A DNA stretch of 9,214 nt from assembly GCA_030601715.1 (NCBI GenBank), contig JAUWBL010000029.1, positions 1 to 9,214 of the forward strand, given 5' to 3'. A program made the position numbers and the translations under genes. Position 1 is the first letter of the stretch; each line of letters starts with the position of its first letter. Below the pieces are notes generated by a model. The model searched no databases, was not told where the DNA came from, and saw only the letters and a program-made list of their open reading frames with translations. Of the stretch, positions 1-5,757 are shown in pieces. This DNA comes from Candidatus Geothermarchaeota archaeon. Its GTDB lineage: Archaea > Thermoproteota > Nitrososphaeria > Geothermarchaeales > JAUWBL01.

Positions 1-72
1 AGCCTGTGCAACCGCATCCTCAAAGCTTTTGGGGGAGCTGCCGACCAACTCGATGATCTTGGCTACTGGCAT
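1..72 (-). CDS. Dodecin, N-terminal part (cut by window edge)
   Basis: Only the first 24 codons are inside the window; they read MPVAKIIELVGSSPKSFEDA followed by VAQA. This is the characteristic first beta strand and start of the helix of dodecin (pattern VxKxIELVGSSxxSxEDAV), a small protein of about 65-70 residues that forms a hollow 12-mer and binds flavins such as FMN or riboflavin, protecting the cell from free flavin. The ATG at 72 is preferred because dodecins begin just before the VAKIIE strand, and because a TATA-like element lies about 25 bases upstream, which fits a leaderless transcript. An in-frame ATG at 90 would add MLDVDV and is less likely. The gene follows the thioredoxin gene on the same strand. 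Flavin-binding residues lie beyond the edge, so binding cannot be judged. Identification is by family pattern and is fairly sure despite the short length. Confidence 0.8.
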   Translation of the reverse strand, partial: MPVAKIIELVGSSPKSFEDAVAQA

Positions 73-92
73 AACATCAACATCCAGCATAT

Positions 93-109
93 GGAATATG
101 AGCCTTTCG
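93..109 (-). promoter_or_regulatory. Putative BRE/TATA of the dodecin gene
   Basis: On the minus strand the bases CGAAAGG (BRE-like) are followed by CTCATATTCC, with the TATA-like centre near 97, about 25 bases before the dodecin ATG at 72. That spacing places the transcription start at or next to the ATG, so the mRNA would be leaderless. There is no Shine-Dalgarno sequence before the ATG, which agrees. Seen by eye only; the TATA match is imperfect. Confidence 0.4.
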
Positions 110-140
110 CATCCTTGCAGGAGAGCCTCAGCGGAGGGAG

Positions 141-527
141 CTAGCCATAGGGAGAAAGGCGCATCGGGGTGCTCTGAGCGAGACACTCCCGGTTATTGGC
201 TAACATGTCTTCTATCCAGGCCTTAAGCCTCACCTTGGGAGCGTATCCGACGGATTCGCCGACCGTCCTGCCGCCACAGTAGAACTTGAGGGTCGGTGTT
301 CCCATCACCCCGTTCTGGAAGCCTATCTGCTGGTTCTCGTGGCTCTCCAGCACGTTGAGCTTTGCGAACACGACCTTGCCCTCGAACTCCTCCGACAACG
401 CTTGGTATTCGGGATCCAGTCTCCTGCACCAGACACACTGCTCGTGCCAGAAATCCACCAACACGGGAACAGTGGACTTCACGACATGTCTCTCCCACGT
501 GTCGCTCGACACATCGATGACGCTCAT
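141..527 (-). CDS. Thioredoxin-fold protein with CVWC active site
   Basis: A 128-residue thioredoxin-family protein, presumably a cytoplasmic thiol-disulfide oxidoreductase; there is no signal peptide. Residues 21-27 (PVLVDFW) form the central strand leading to the redox motif C31-V-W-C34, and GTP (76-78) supplies the cis-proline opposite the active site, followed by the TLKFY strand and a C-terminal helix (about 98-112). The fold is complete. The active site is unusual: classical thioredoxins have WCGPC, while here HEQCVWC places a Trp between the cysteines. Two further cysteines occur at about 84 and 115. The C-terminal tail of about 15 residues is longer than in a minimal thioredoxin. The ATG at 527 has GGAG seven bases upstream and a TATA-like element at 561-569. 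It is followed, after 68 bases, by dodecin. The physiological partner is unknown; it may act as a protein-disulfide reductase or a specialised redox protein. Confidence 0.88.
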   Translation of the reverse strand: MSVIDVSSDTWERHVVKSTVPVLVDFWHEQCVWCRRLDPEYQALSEEFEGKVVFAKLNVLESHENQQIGFQNGVMGTPTLKFYCGGRTVGESVGYAPKVRLKAWIEDMLANNRECLAQSTPMRLSPYG

Positions 528-560
528 CTGAAAACTCCGAAATCGAAGGTCGTGTACGTG

Positions 561-576
561 ACTTAAGCCTTTAGTC
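561..576 (-). promoter_or_regulatory. Putative BRE/TATA of the thioredoxin gene
   Basis: The minus strand reads CTAAAGG then CTTAAGTC, a BRE-like purine stretch followed by a TATA-like box centred near 565. A start site about 24 bases downstream would give a leader of roughly 14 bases that includes the GGAG ribosome site (about 535-538) before the ATG at 527. Position and composition fit an archaeal promoter; this is by-eye evidence. Confidence 0.4.
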
Positions 577-648
577 TTGGCCCTGCAACACGGCTCCCTG
601 GCAAAGAAAGCTGATAGAAGTTTCCTCTGCTAGGCCCCGATCCCGTCG

Positions 649-1089
649 CTAATCTTCAGGCGCTTGAATGAACCGTTGAAGGCTCCGAACGATCGCTGGA
701 TTTCTGTCGAAGAACTCAACGAGCTTCTCGATCCCATCGACCGTCGCCGGGTGGACGTGGTGCTCGATGCCTTCGGCGTCCTTGTAGACGATGTCTCCTC
801 CAAGACCCAGAATCTCCAAGAGCCTCGATACCACCCTGTGCCTGCGCTCGATCCCCTTCCCAAGCTCGTCTCCCTTGGGGGTCAGAACGATGCCCCTGTA
901 CTTCTCGTAGACCAAGAAGCCGAGCTTGTCGAGCCTCTGGATCATGCTGGTTACCGTAGACGGGGTTACTTCAAGCCTCTGTGATATGTCAACGGGTCTG
1001 GCGTATCCCTTCTCTCTGATCAGCCCACTTATGACCTCTAAGTAGTCCTCGACTCGAGGCGTCCTCTCCGATAGTTCCTCTTTCTGCAC
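649..1089 (-). CDS. mntR: DtxR/MntR-family metal-dependent transcriptional repressor
   Basis: A 146-residue metalloregulator of the DtxR family: an N-terminal winged helix-turn-helix (about 10-70; VDISQRLEVTPSTVTSMIQR is the HTH) and a helical dimerisation domain, without the C-terminal SH3/FeoA-like domain, so it has the short MntR architecture. With the start used here the metal ligands of Bacillus MntR all have counterparts in identical spacing: D15, E18 (VEDYLE), H84 (RRH), E106, E109 and H110 (EGIEHH). The Asp in the first position, where DtxR/IdeR has Met, is the MntR-type feature. The protein should bind DNA when loaded with Mn2+ or Fe2+. It is divergent from feoAB and probably controls that operon and itself. 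GTG at 1089 is chosen because GGGG lies nine bases upstream; TTG at 1098 adds three residues but sits directly on the GGGG. The family call is secure; Mn rather than Fe as effector is inference. Confidence 0.9.
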   Translation of the reverse strand: MQKEELSERTPRVEDYLEVISGLIREKGYARPVDISQRLEVTPSTVTSMIQRLDKLGFLVYEKYRGIVLTPKGDELGKGIERRHRVVSRLLEILGLGGDIVYKDAEGIEHHVHPATVDGIEKLVEFFDRNPAIVRSLQRFIQAPED

Positions 1090-1253
1090 GGGAGCCAACC
1101 CCGTAACACCGCTTCACAAGACAAGAGGGGAAACCCTTATTTAGGCCCCGTGAATATAGTTAGGTGGGTCAAACATTTTTAGAAGACTGCAATTATGTGA
1201 CTGGTGTCGAAGAGATGGCGAGCAGCGAACTGTCCTTGGGGAGAGCGGGTCAC
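1090..1253. promoter_or_regulatory. Divergent control region between repressor and feo operon
   Basis: This 164-base stretch separates the repressor gene (minus) from feoA (plus). On the minus strand CCTAAATAAG at 1136-1145 is a good TATA candidate for the repressor, leaving a leader of about 25 bases with GGGG. On the plus strand, AAACATTTTTAG (1171-1182) and GAATATAG (1152-1159) are TATA candidates for feoA. The pentamer TTAGG occurs twice in the same orientation, at 1141-1145 and 1160-1164; one copy overlaps the repressor TATA and the other abuts a feo TATA. TTAGG resembles the half-site of DtxR boxes, but I see no clean palindrome, so an operator is only suggested. Confidence 0.45.
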
Positions 1254-1505
1254 ATGGTCAAGACCCTGGCTGATCTGCGGATCGGTCAACTCGGCCGAGT
1301 GCTGTCCCTCAACGGGCGAGTAGAGACTCGTCGCAGATTCTTGGATCTGGGTCTGATCCCGGGAACAGAGGTCAGAGCCGTGATGGAGAGTCCCGTGGGA
1401 CGTCTAAGAGCCTACAAGTTCCGCAGTTCAATCTTCGCCATTCGCACCACAGAGGCCTCCACAATCGAAGTGGAAAGCCCCCACCATGAACGGTTGGAGG
1501 GCTGA
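1254..1505 (+). CDS. feoA: FeoA, small partner of the ferrous iron transporter
   Basis: An 83-residue cytoplasmic protein with the SH3-like beta-barrel fold of FeoA. It shows the family pattern: TLADLRIGQLGRVLSL at the start, RRRFLDLGLIPGTEV in the middle (the diagnostic LGLxPGT turn), and a terminal strand with FAIRTTEASTIEVE. FeoA acts with FeoB in Fe2+ uptake, probably by contacting its G domain. The ATG at 1254 gives the usual length and has GGGGAG about ten bases upstream. In-frame ATG 1215 or GTG 1164 would add 13 or 30 residues that do not look like FeoA, although the TATA candidate at 1171-1182 would also fit ATG 1215. Its TGA (1503-1505) lies inside or directly before the start of FeoB, so the two are translationally coupled or overlapping. 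Confidence 0.88.
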   Translation: MVKTLADLRIGQLGRVLSLNGRVETRRRFLDLGLIPGTEVRAVMESPVGRLRAYKFRSSIFAIRTTEASTIEVESPHHERLEG

Positions 1506-1516
1506 GGGATCCAGCG

Positions 1517-3685
1517 CTGCATCACCATCATCCGTCCAGCCAGTCCGACATCTCCAAACAAGAAGGCTACCATTATGTAGTAGCCCTTGCCGGCAACCCC
1601 AATACCGGGAAGAGCACCGTATTCAACGCTCTAACAGGCCTCCATCAACACACTGGGAACTGGCCCGGAAAGACCGTTGTGCGGGCCGAGGGCTCCTTCA
1701 CGTTTATGGAGAATAAATACGGGGTCATAGACCTCCCCGGGACTTACTCCCTCCTCGCCATGACGGTGGATGAGGAGATAGCAAGGGACTTCCTACTCTT
1801 CGGCCGTCCGGACGTTACCGTTGTGATTGTTGACGCGACAACGTTGGAGAGGAACTTGAACCTCGCGCTGCAGATCTTGGAGATCACCGCCCGAGTGGTA
1901 GTGTGCCTAAACCTCATGGATGAGGCCAACCGGAAGGGGCTAAAGATCGATGTCGACCGATTGTCCATCGAACTGGGGGTTCCCGTCGTTCCCACGGTGG
2001 CCAATAGAGGCAGGGGCATCAACGACCTAGTGGCCGTCATTGCGGGGGTCGCCTCGGGAGCGATACCTACCGTTCCGCATCGAATAGTGTTACAGGAGGA
2101 AATCCGCGAGGTCCTCGATGAGGTTGTTCCTCTCTTGGAGGAGCAACTACGCGGTCTGCCGAATGCGAGGTGGGTCGCTTTGCGCCTGTTGGAGGGTGAC
2201 CCCAGGATCCGGGAGGCTCTGGAGAGGGGGGAGATCGGGGTCTCCAGCCAGAAAGACATCTGGTCGAGGCTGTCTGAAGAAGGCAGGAAGGTTGACGTAG
2301 ACTCCGAACTTGCGGACGTTCTCTCCCTCATAGACCGCGAATCGGCGGCCATGCAGCCTCCTCTGCACGAGAGCCTGACCGCCTCGATCTATGCCGATGC
2401 CACCGCCATAGCCTCCAGGACGGTGACAACGATCGAGATCGCTGGGGTAGATTGGGACTCTAGGCTTGACAGGATCCTCACTTCGCGCAAGCTGGGGTTT
2501 CCCATCATGTTTGCTCTTCTGGCGGGCGTCTTCTGGATCACGATAGAAGGTGCGAACGTCCCGTCAGCACTGTTGGCGGAGGGATTCTTCTGGCTCGAAG
2601 ACCAGATGTCCCTACTGTTCTCTTGGCTTGGGGCTCCTTGGTGGGTCGAGGGGGTCCTGGTCCACGGGACGTTCAGAGGCCTCGCCTGGGTTGTCTCAGT
2701 GATGTTGCCGCCGATGGCCATATTCTTTCCCCTCTTCACCATCCTCGAGGACCTTGGTTATCTTCCGAGGGTCGCCTTCAACCTAGACCGTTTCTTCAAG
2801 TCGGCCGGTGGACACGGAAAGCAGGCTCTTACTATGTGTATGGGCTTCGGCTGCAACGCCGCCGGCGTCATCTCGTGCAGGATCATCGGCTCCCCCCGTG
2901 AGAGACTGGTCGCCATCCTAACCAACGTCTTTATGCCGTGCAACGGGCGCTGGCCGACCCTCATACTCATGGCTGCCGTGTTCGTGGTGGCCGGTTTTCC
3001 TTCGGCGGTTTCATCTCTTGTTGCTGCGTCCGTTCTGGTCTTGGTCACCGTCGTGGGGATAATCGTCACCTTCGTCGTGTCTGCCCTGTTGTCTAGGACC
3101 ATCCTCAAGGGAGAGTCCTCCTTCTTCGCCCTGGAGTTGCCTCCTTATCGTCGCCCGCAGATCGGACGCATCCTCTATACGTCGTTGATCGACAGGACGA
3201 TCTTCGTCCTTTGGAGGGCGGTTAAGGTCGCTGCCCCGATCGGTGCTCTCATCTGGATCTTGGGAAATGTATACATTGAGGGCACTTCCCTGATGGCCCA
3301 TCTTGCAAACGCTCTCTCTCCCATGGCTCTGCTCATATGTCTGGACGGCTTCATTCTGCTCGCGTTCATCATGGCCCTTCCGGCCAACGAGATCGTCATC
3401 CCAACCCTCATCATGGGCTACATGGGTGCGGGCATGATGATGGAGCTGGGGAGCACGGCCGACCTCGCCTCCCTCTTCGCGGCTCAGGGCTTCACGGTCT
3501 TGACCGCCATCTCTCTGATGCTGTTCTCCCTCTTGCACTATCCATGTCTGACGACGACGTTGACCATCTGGAGGGAGACTGGGAGCGTCAAGTGGACGCT
3601 GGCCTCCAATTTGATCCCTCTGGCAACGGCGTTGCTTGTCACCTTCGTCTTCGCTCAGTCCGCCTTCCTTCTAGGGTTCGGGTAA
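1517..3685 (+). CDS. feoB: FeoB, ferrous iron transporter with GTPase domain; non-AUG start
   Basis: A membrane transporter importing Fe2+, about 722 residues if begun at CTG 1517. The cytosolic G domain is complete: G1 GNPNTGKST (26-34), G2 within HTGNWPGKTV, G3 DLPG (72-75), G4 NLMD (132-135). A helical spacer (about 190-310) leads to the membrane part with the conserved gate motifs GFGCNAAGVISCR, MPCNGRWPT, PANEIVIPT and YPCLTTTLTIWRETGS. The frame is open from 1490 but contains no ATG, GTG or TTG before GTG 1679, which would remove the P-loop; 1679 therefore cannot be the true start. CTG 1517 has GAGGG eight bases upstream and gives an N-terminus beginning with four His; CTG 1502 overlaps the feoA stop as CTGA. 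An assembly indel is the alternative. It is followed by the VIT-like gene 17 bases later. Confidence 0.93.
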   Translation: MHHHHPSSQSDISKQEGYHYVVALAGNPNTGKSTVFNALTGLHQHTGNWPGKTVVRAEGSFTFMENKYGVIDLPGTYSLLAMTVDEEIARDFLLFGRPDVTVVIVDATTLERNLNLALQILEITARVVVCLNLMDEANRKGLKIDVDRLSIELGVPVVPTVANRGRGINDLVAVIAGVASGAIPTVPHRIVLQEEIREVLDEVVPLLEEQLRGLPNARWVALRLLEGDPRIREALERGEIGVSSQKDIWSRLSEEGRKVDVDSELADVLSLIDRESAAMQPPLHESLTASIYADATAIASRTVTTIEIAGVDWDSRLDRILTSRKLGFPIMFALLAGVFWITIEGANVPSALLAEGFFWLEDQMSLLFSWLGAPWWVEGVLVHGTFRGLAWVVSVMLPPMAIFFPLFTILEDLGYLPRVAFNLDRFFKSAGGHGKQALTMCMGFGCNAAGVISCRIIGSPRERLVAILTNVFMPCNGRWPTLILMAAVFVVAGFPSAVSSLVAASVLVLVTVVGIIVTFVVSALLSRTILKGESSFFALELPPYRRPQIGRILYTSLIDRTIFVLWRAVKVAAPIGALIWILGNVYIEGTSLMAHLANALSPMALLICLDGFILLAFIMALPANEIVIPTLIMGYMGAGMMMELGSTADLASLFAAQGFTVLTAISLMLFSLLHYPCLTTTLTIWRETGSVKWTLASNLIPLATALLVTFVFAQSAFLLGFG

Positions 3686-3702
3686 GAGGGATTCCAGAGA
3701 CG

Positions 3703-4383
3703 ATGTTTAGCAGGTTCTTCAGTGCATCCTACCTCCGAGAGATCATCCTCGGAGGCCAAGACGGACTGGTCAACGTGCTGGGGATAGTCCTGGGACTAGC
3801 GATCGCCACCTCCGACGCAAGAATCGTGTTGATCGGAGGTCTGGCTGCAACCTTCGCCGAGTCTGTCTCCATGAGCGCCGTCGCATACACCTCCACCAAG
3901 GCGGCTCACGATTTCTATCACAAGATGCTTAGAGAGGAGTTCTCAGAGATCGAGAAGAAACCTGAGGAAGGCGTGAGGGAGATACAGGAGATCTACCGGA
4001 ACAAGGGATTGCGCGAACCCCATCTGTCTCACATCGTGAAGACGATAACTTCGAACAGAGAAGTCTGGCTCGAAACCATGATGGCCGAGGAGATACGCCT
4101 GGCCCACATCGAGCACGGCACTCCCCTCAGGTGCGCCCTAACAGTCGGCGTCTCCGCTGTGGTAGGGAGCATCATACCCTTGATCCCCTTTCTCTTCCTA
4201 CCCGTGGGTTTGGCCATTCTCGGGTCCATTGTGTTCTCCGTGGCGACCCTCTTCATAGGTGGTGGCATGAAGGCTAGGTTGACTGTTGGAAACTGGAAAA
4301 GGGAAGGGCTGGAGATGGCGGCGATAGGGACGGTATGCGCCGCTGCCGGCTACGCCATAGGCATCCTCCTCACAGCCGTCTAG
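3703..4383 (+). CDS. VIT1/CCC1-family Fe2+/Mn2+ transporter
   Basis: A 226-residue membrane protein of the VIT1/CCC1 family, which exports Fe2+ or Mn2+ from the cytosol (to vacuoles in plants and yeast; in prokaryotes probably across the cell membrane). The first segment carries GGQDGLVNVLGIVLG and the second FAESVSMSAVAYTS, the two family signatures, with D20 and M57 at the positions of the conserved pore Asp and Met. Between TM2 and TM3 lies the charged cytoplasmic metal-binding region (about 68-135), rich in Glu (EEFSEIEKKPEE, LETMMAEE). Three more hydrophobic segments follow (about 142-163, 166-190, 205-226). The frame is open far upstream inside feoB, but homology begins at ATG 3703, with GAGGG at 3686-3690. 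Third gene of the feo operon; it would act as the overflow valve for metal brought in by FeoB. It converges on the aminotransferase with a 12-base gap. Confidence 0.9.
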   Translation: MFSRFFSASYLREIILGGQDGLVNVLGIVLGLAIATSDARIVLIGGLAATFAESVSMSAVAYTSTKAAHDFYHKMLREEFSEIEKKPEEGVREIQEIYRNKGLREPHLSHIVKTITSNREVWLETMMAEEIRLAHIEHGTPLRCALTVGVSAVVGSIIPLIPFLFLPVGLAILGSIVFSVATLFIGGGMKARLTVGNWKREGLEMAAIGTVCAAAGYAIGILLTAV

Positions 4384-4395
4384 GCACACTTCGGA

Positions 4396-5637
4396 TTATC
4401 GCAGCCGGATTGATTCCTTGATGCTCTCTGTGAGGATGTCCAGACCCTTCTGTGCGTCTTCCTCCCCGATTATAAGTGGAGGCACCACTCGGATAGTCCT
4501 CTTCCCAGCGCCGAGGAGCAGAAGGTTCTTCTTGAAGGCTGTCTTGACAACCTCGTCTCGCAACTCGCCATCGGCAAAGTCTATCTTCAGCATGAGGCCG
4601 AGGCCGTTGGCATCAGTGATGACTTCCGGAAAAGAGTCCTTGATCTCCCTGAGGCCCGCCAAGATCGACCTACCCACTGCAGATGCCTTTTCCATAAGGT
4701 TCTCGTTCTCAATGGTCTCGATGATGGCCAGGCCAGCGGCCAGTGAGATCCGGTCTCCGCCGCCCCACGTGGTCGAAACTACACCACTCTCCTTTGGCTC
4801 ATAGTCTTCTTGGAGGATGCTGGCACCAACTTGCACGGCCTTGGCGCTTGAGACCAGATTGGGCCTGAGCCCGTAGTGCTGGAAGGCCCACCATTTTCCC
4901 GTCCGACCTATGCCTGTCTGAACCTCGTCGATTATCAGCGGCACTCCGTGTTCTTGGCTAGCCTTCTGCAGGTTCGACATGAACCTCGTGCTGGCGAAGT
5001 TGTAGCCGCCTTCTCCCTGCACACACTCCGTTATCATGAAAGCCACCTTCTCATTCTCCAATACCTGAAAAACCTCGTCCACCCTGGGGTCTTCGTCGTC
5101 GGTGCAGAAGGGTATCCGTCGATGAGGGAGCTGCGGAAAGTTGAACTTGTGCACGGGTTTGCTCGAGGTGAAGGTGAGGGCTCCGAGCGTTCGACCGTGG
5201 AAGGCGCCGTAGCAGGACACACCAGGCAGGGCTCCATGCTTTCTGTACGCGAGTTTCATGCAGTTTTCCACAGCCTCGGTTCCGGTGTTGTTCAGGAATA
5301 CCTTCGACAGGTGGCCGGGAGTTATGGAGACGAGTTTGCGTGCTAGGGCTGCATGTTCTACTGTGTAGAAGTCCTGGCCCGCGATCTTGTGAGCACCGCT
5401 AGTTGCGGGTCTTTCAATGGCTTTCCGCACCGCTGGATGACCGTATCCCAAGGGCGCAGTACAGACGTTGGAGTTGAAGTCCAGGTATCTGTTGCCGTCC
5501 AAGTCCTCTAGGTAGCATCCTTCCCCATGGCTGATCACCAGCGGATAGGCGAAGGTTGAGCGCACGCAGTACTTCTCGGTTGTGCTGATCACTCCCGCGG
5601 ACCGTCCGGATTGAGTGTTGGTTTGAGGATTCATCAT
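4396..5637 (-). CDS. Class-III PLP-dependent aminotransferase (ornithine/lysine/GABA type)
   Basis: A 413-residue cytosolic enzyme of the acetylornithine/ornithine/4-aminobutyrate aminotransferase class, full length. Visible elements: NNTGTEAVE (116-124) binding the PLP phosphate, GAFHGRTLGAL (144-154), ECVQGEGG (204-211), IIDEVQTGIGRTG (235-247) with D237 for the pyridine nitrogen, and SSAKAVQVG with K266 as the Schiff-base lysine. STTWGGGD follows near 290. The Gln after the lysine (KAVQ) and the TWGG motif resemble lysine 6-aminotransferase and GABA transaminase rather than the KALGGG of ArgD-like enzymes, so an omega-amino acid such as ornithine, lysine or GABA is likely; the exact substrate is not readable. 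It diverges from the arginase-like gene, suggesting joint use in arginine/guanidino-acid breakdown. A TATA-like box about 31 bases upstream of ATG 5637 suggests a very short leader; ATG 5634 is also possible. Confidence 0.88.
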   Translation of the reverse strand: MMNPQTNTQSGRSAGVISTTEKYCVRSTFAYPLVISHGEGCYLEDLDGNRYLDFNSNVCTAPLGYGHPAVRKAIERPATSGAHKIAGQDFYTVEHAALARKLVSITPGHLSKVFLNNTGTEAVENCMKLAYRKHGALPGVSCYGAFHGRTLGALTFTSSKPVHKFNFPQLPHRRIPFCTDDEDPRVDEVFQVLENEKVAFMITECVQGEGGYNFASTRFMSNLQKASQEHGVPLIIDEVQTGIGRTGKWWAFQHYGLRPNLVSSAKAVQVGASILQEDYEPKESGVVSTTWGGGDRISLAAGLAIIETIENENLMEKASAVGRSILAGLREIKDSFPEVITDANGLGLMLKIDFADGELRDEVVKTAFKKNLLLLGAGKRTIRVVPPLIIGEEDAQKGLDILTESIKESIRLR

Positions 5638-5757
5638 GGCATAAGAGTGAAGGAACTGCCCCAGATATGAAAGCTGTTGGGGTGGAATCCTGATTTCTTG
5701 AAGTAGAGGTTGACCGATGTTTATGTGCCCTGGGCGCTGAGGACTCCTTCATTGGCT
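5638..5757. promoter_or_regulatory. Divergent promoter region, aminotransferase / arginase-like gene
   Basis: Minus strand: CTTTCATATCTGG at 5661-5673, TATA-like centre near 5668, 31 bases from the aminotransferase ATG. Plus strand: GATGTTTATGTG at 5716-5727, TATA-like centre near 5721, 37 bases from the arginase ATG at 5758. Between the two boxes is an imperfect inverted repeat GGAATC-CT-GATTTC (5684-5697; five of six positions pair), which could be an operator shared by both promoters. All by eye. Confidence 0.4.

Noticed and set aside
1164..1253. Longer FeoA from GTG 1164 or ATG 1215
   Set aside because: The extra residues do not resemble FeoA, and the GTG start would overlap the TATA candidate. 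ATG 1254 has a better ribosome site and gives the normal length, though ATG 1215 is not excluded.
1490..1505. Programmed -1 frameshift joining FeoA and FeoB
   Set aside because: The only window for slipping lies between the TGA at 1487 and the feoA stop at 1503, and it contains no classical slippery heptamer. FeoA also ends naturally.
1679..1681. GTG 1679 as the start of FeoB
   Set aside because: It would delete the G1 P-loop and the beginning of the G domain, which are encoded in the same open frame immediately upstream.
1486..1716. Plus-strand frame starting at ATG 1486
   Set aside because: It runs through the FeoB P-loop region in another frame and gives a Ser/Arg/Pro-rich sequence without family features. 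Its ATG matters only if the assembly has an indel.
1744..2352. Long minus-strand frame inside feoB
   Set aside because: Ser/Arg/Thr-rich shadow opposite a well-supported gene; no family pattern.
3337..3702. Upstream extension of the VIT/CCC1 frame into feoB
   Set aside because: The extension is a His/Gly/Arg-rich shadow of the FeoB membrane domain. Family similarity starts exactly at ATG 3703.
4384..4395. Terminator between the convergent VIT-like and aminotransferase genes
   Set aside because: The gap is only 12 bases and has no T-run or hairpin. Any terminator would have to lie inside the opposing gene.
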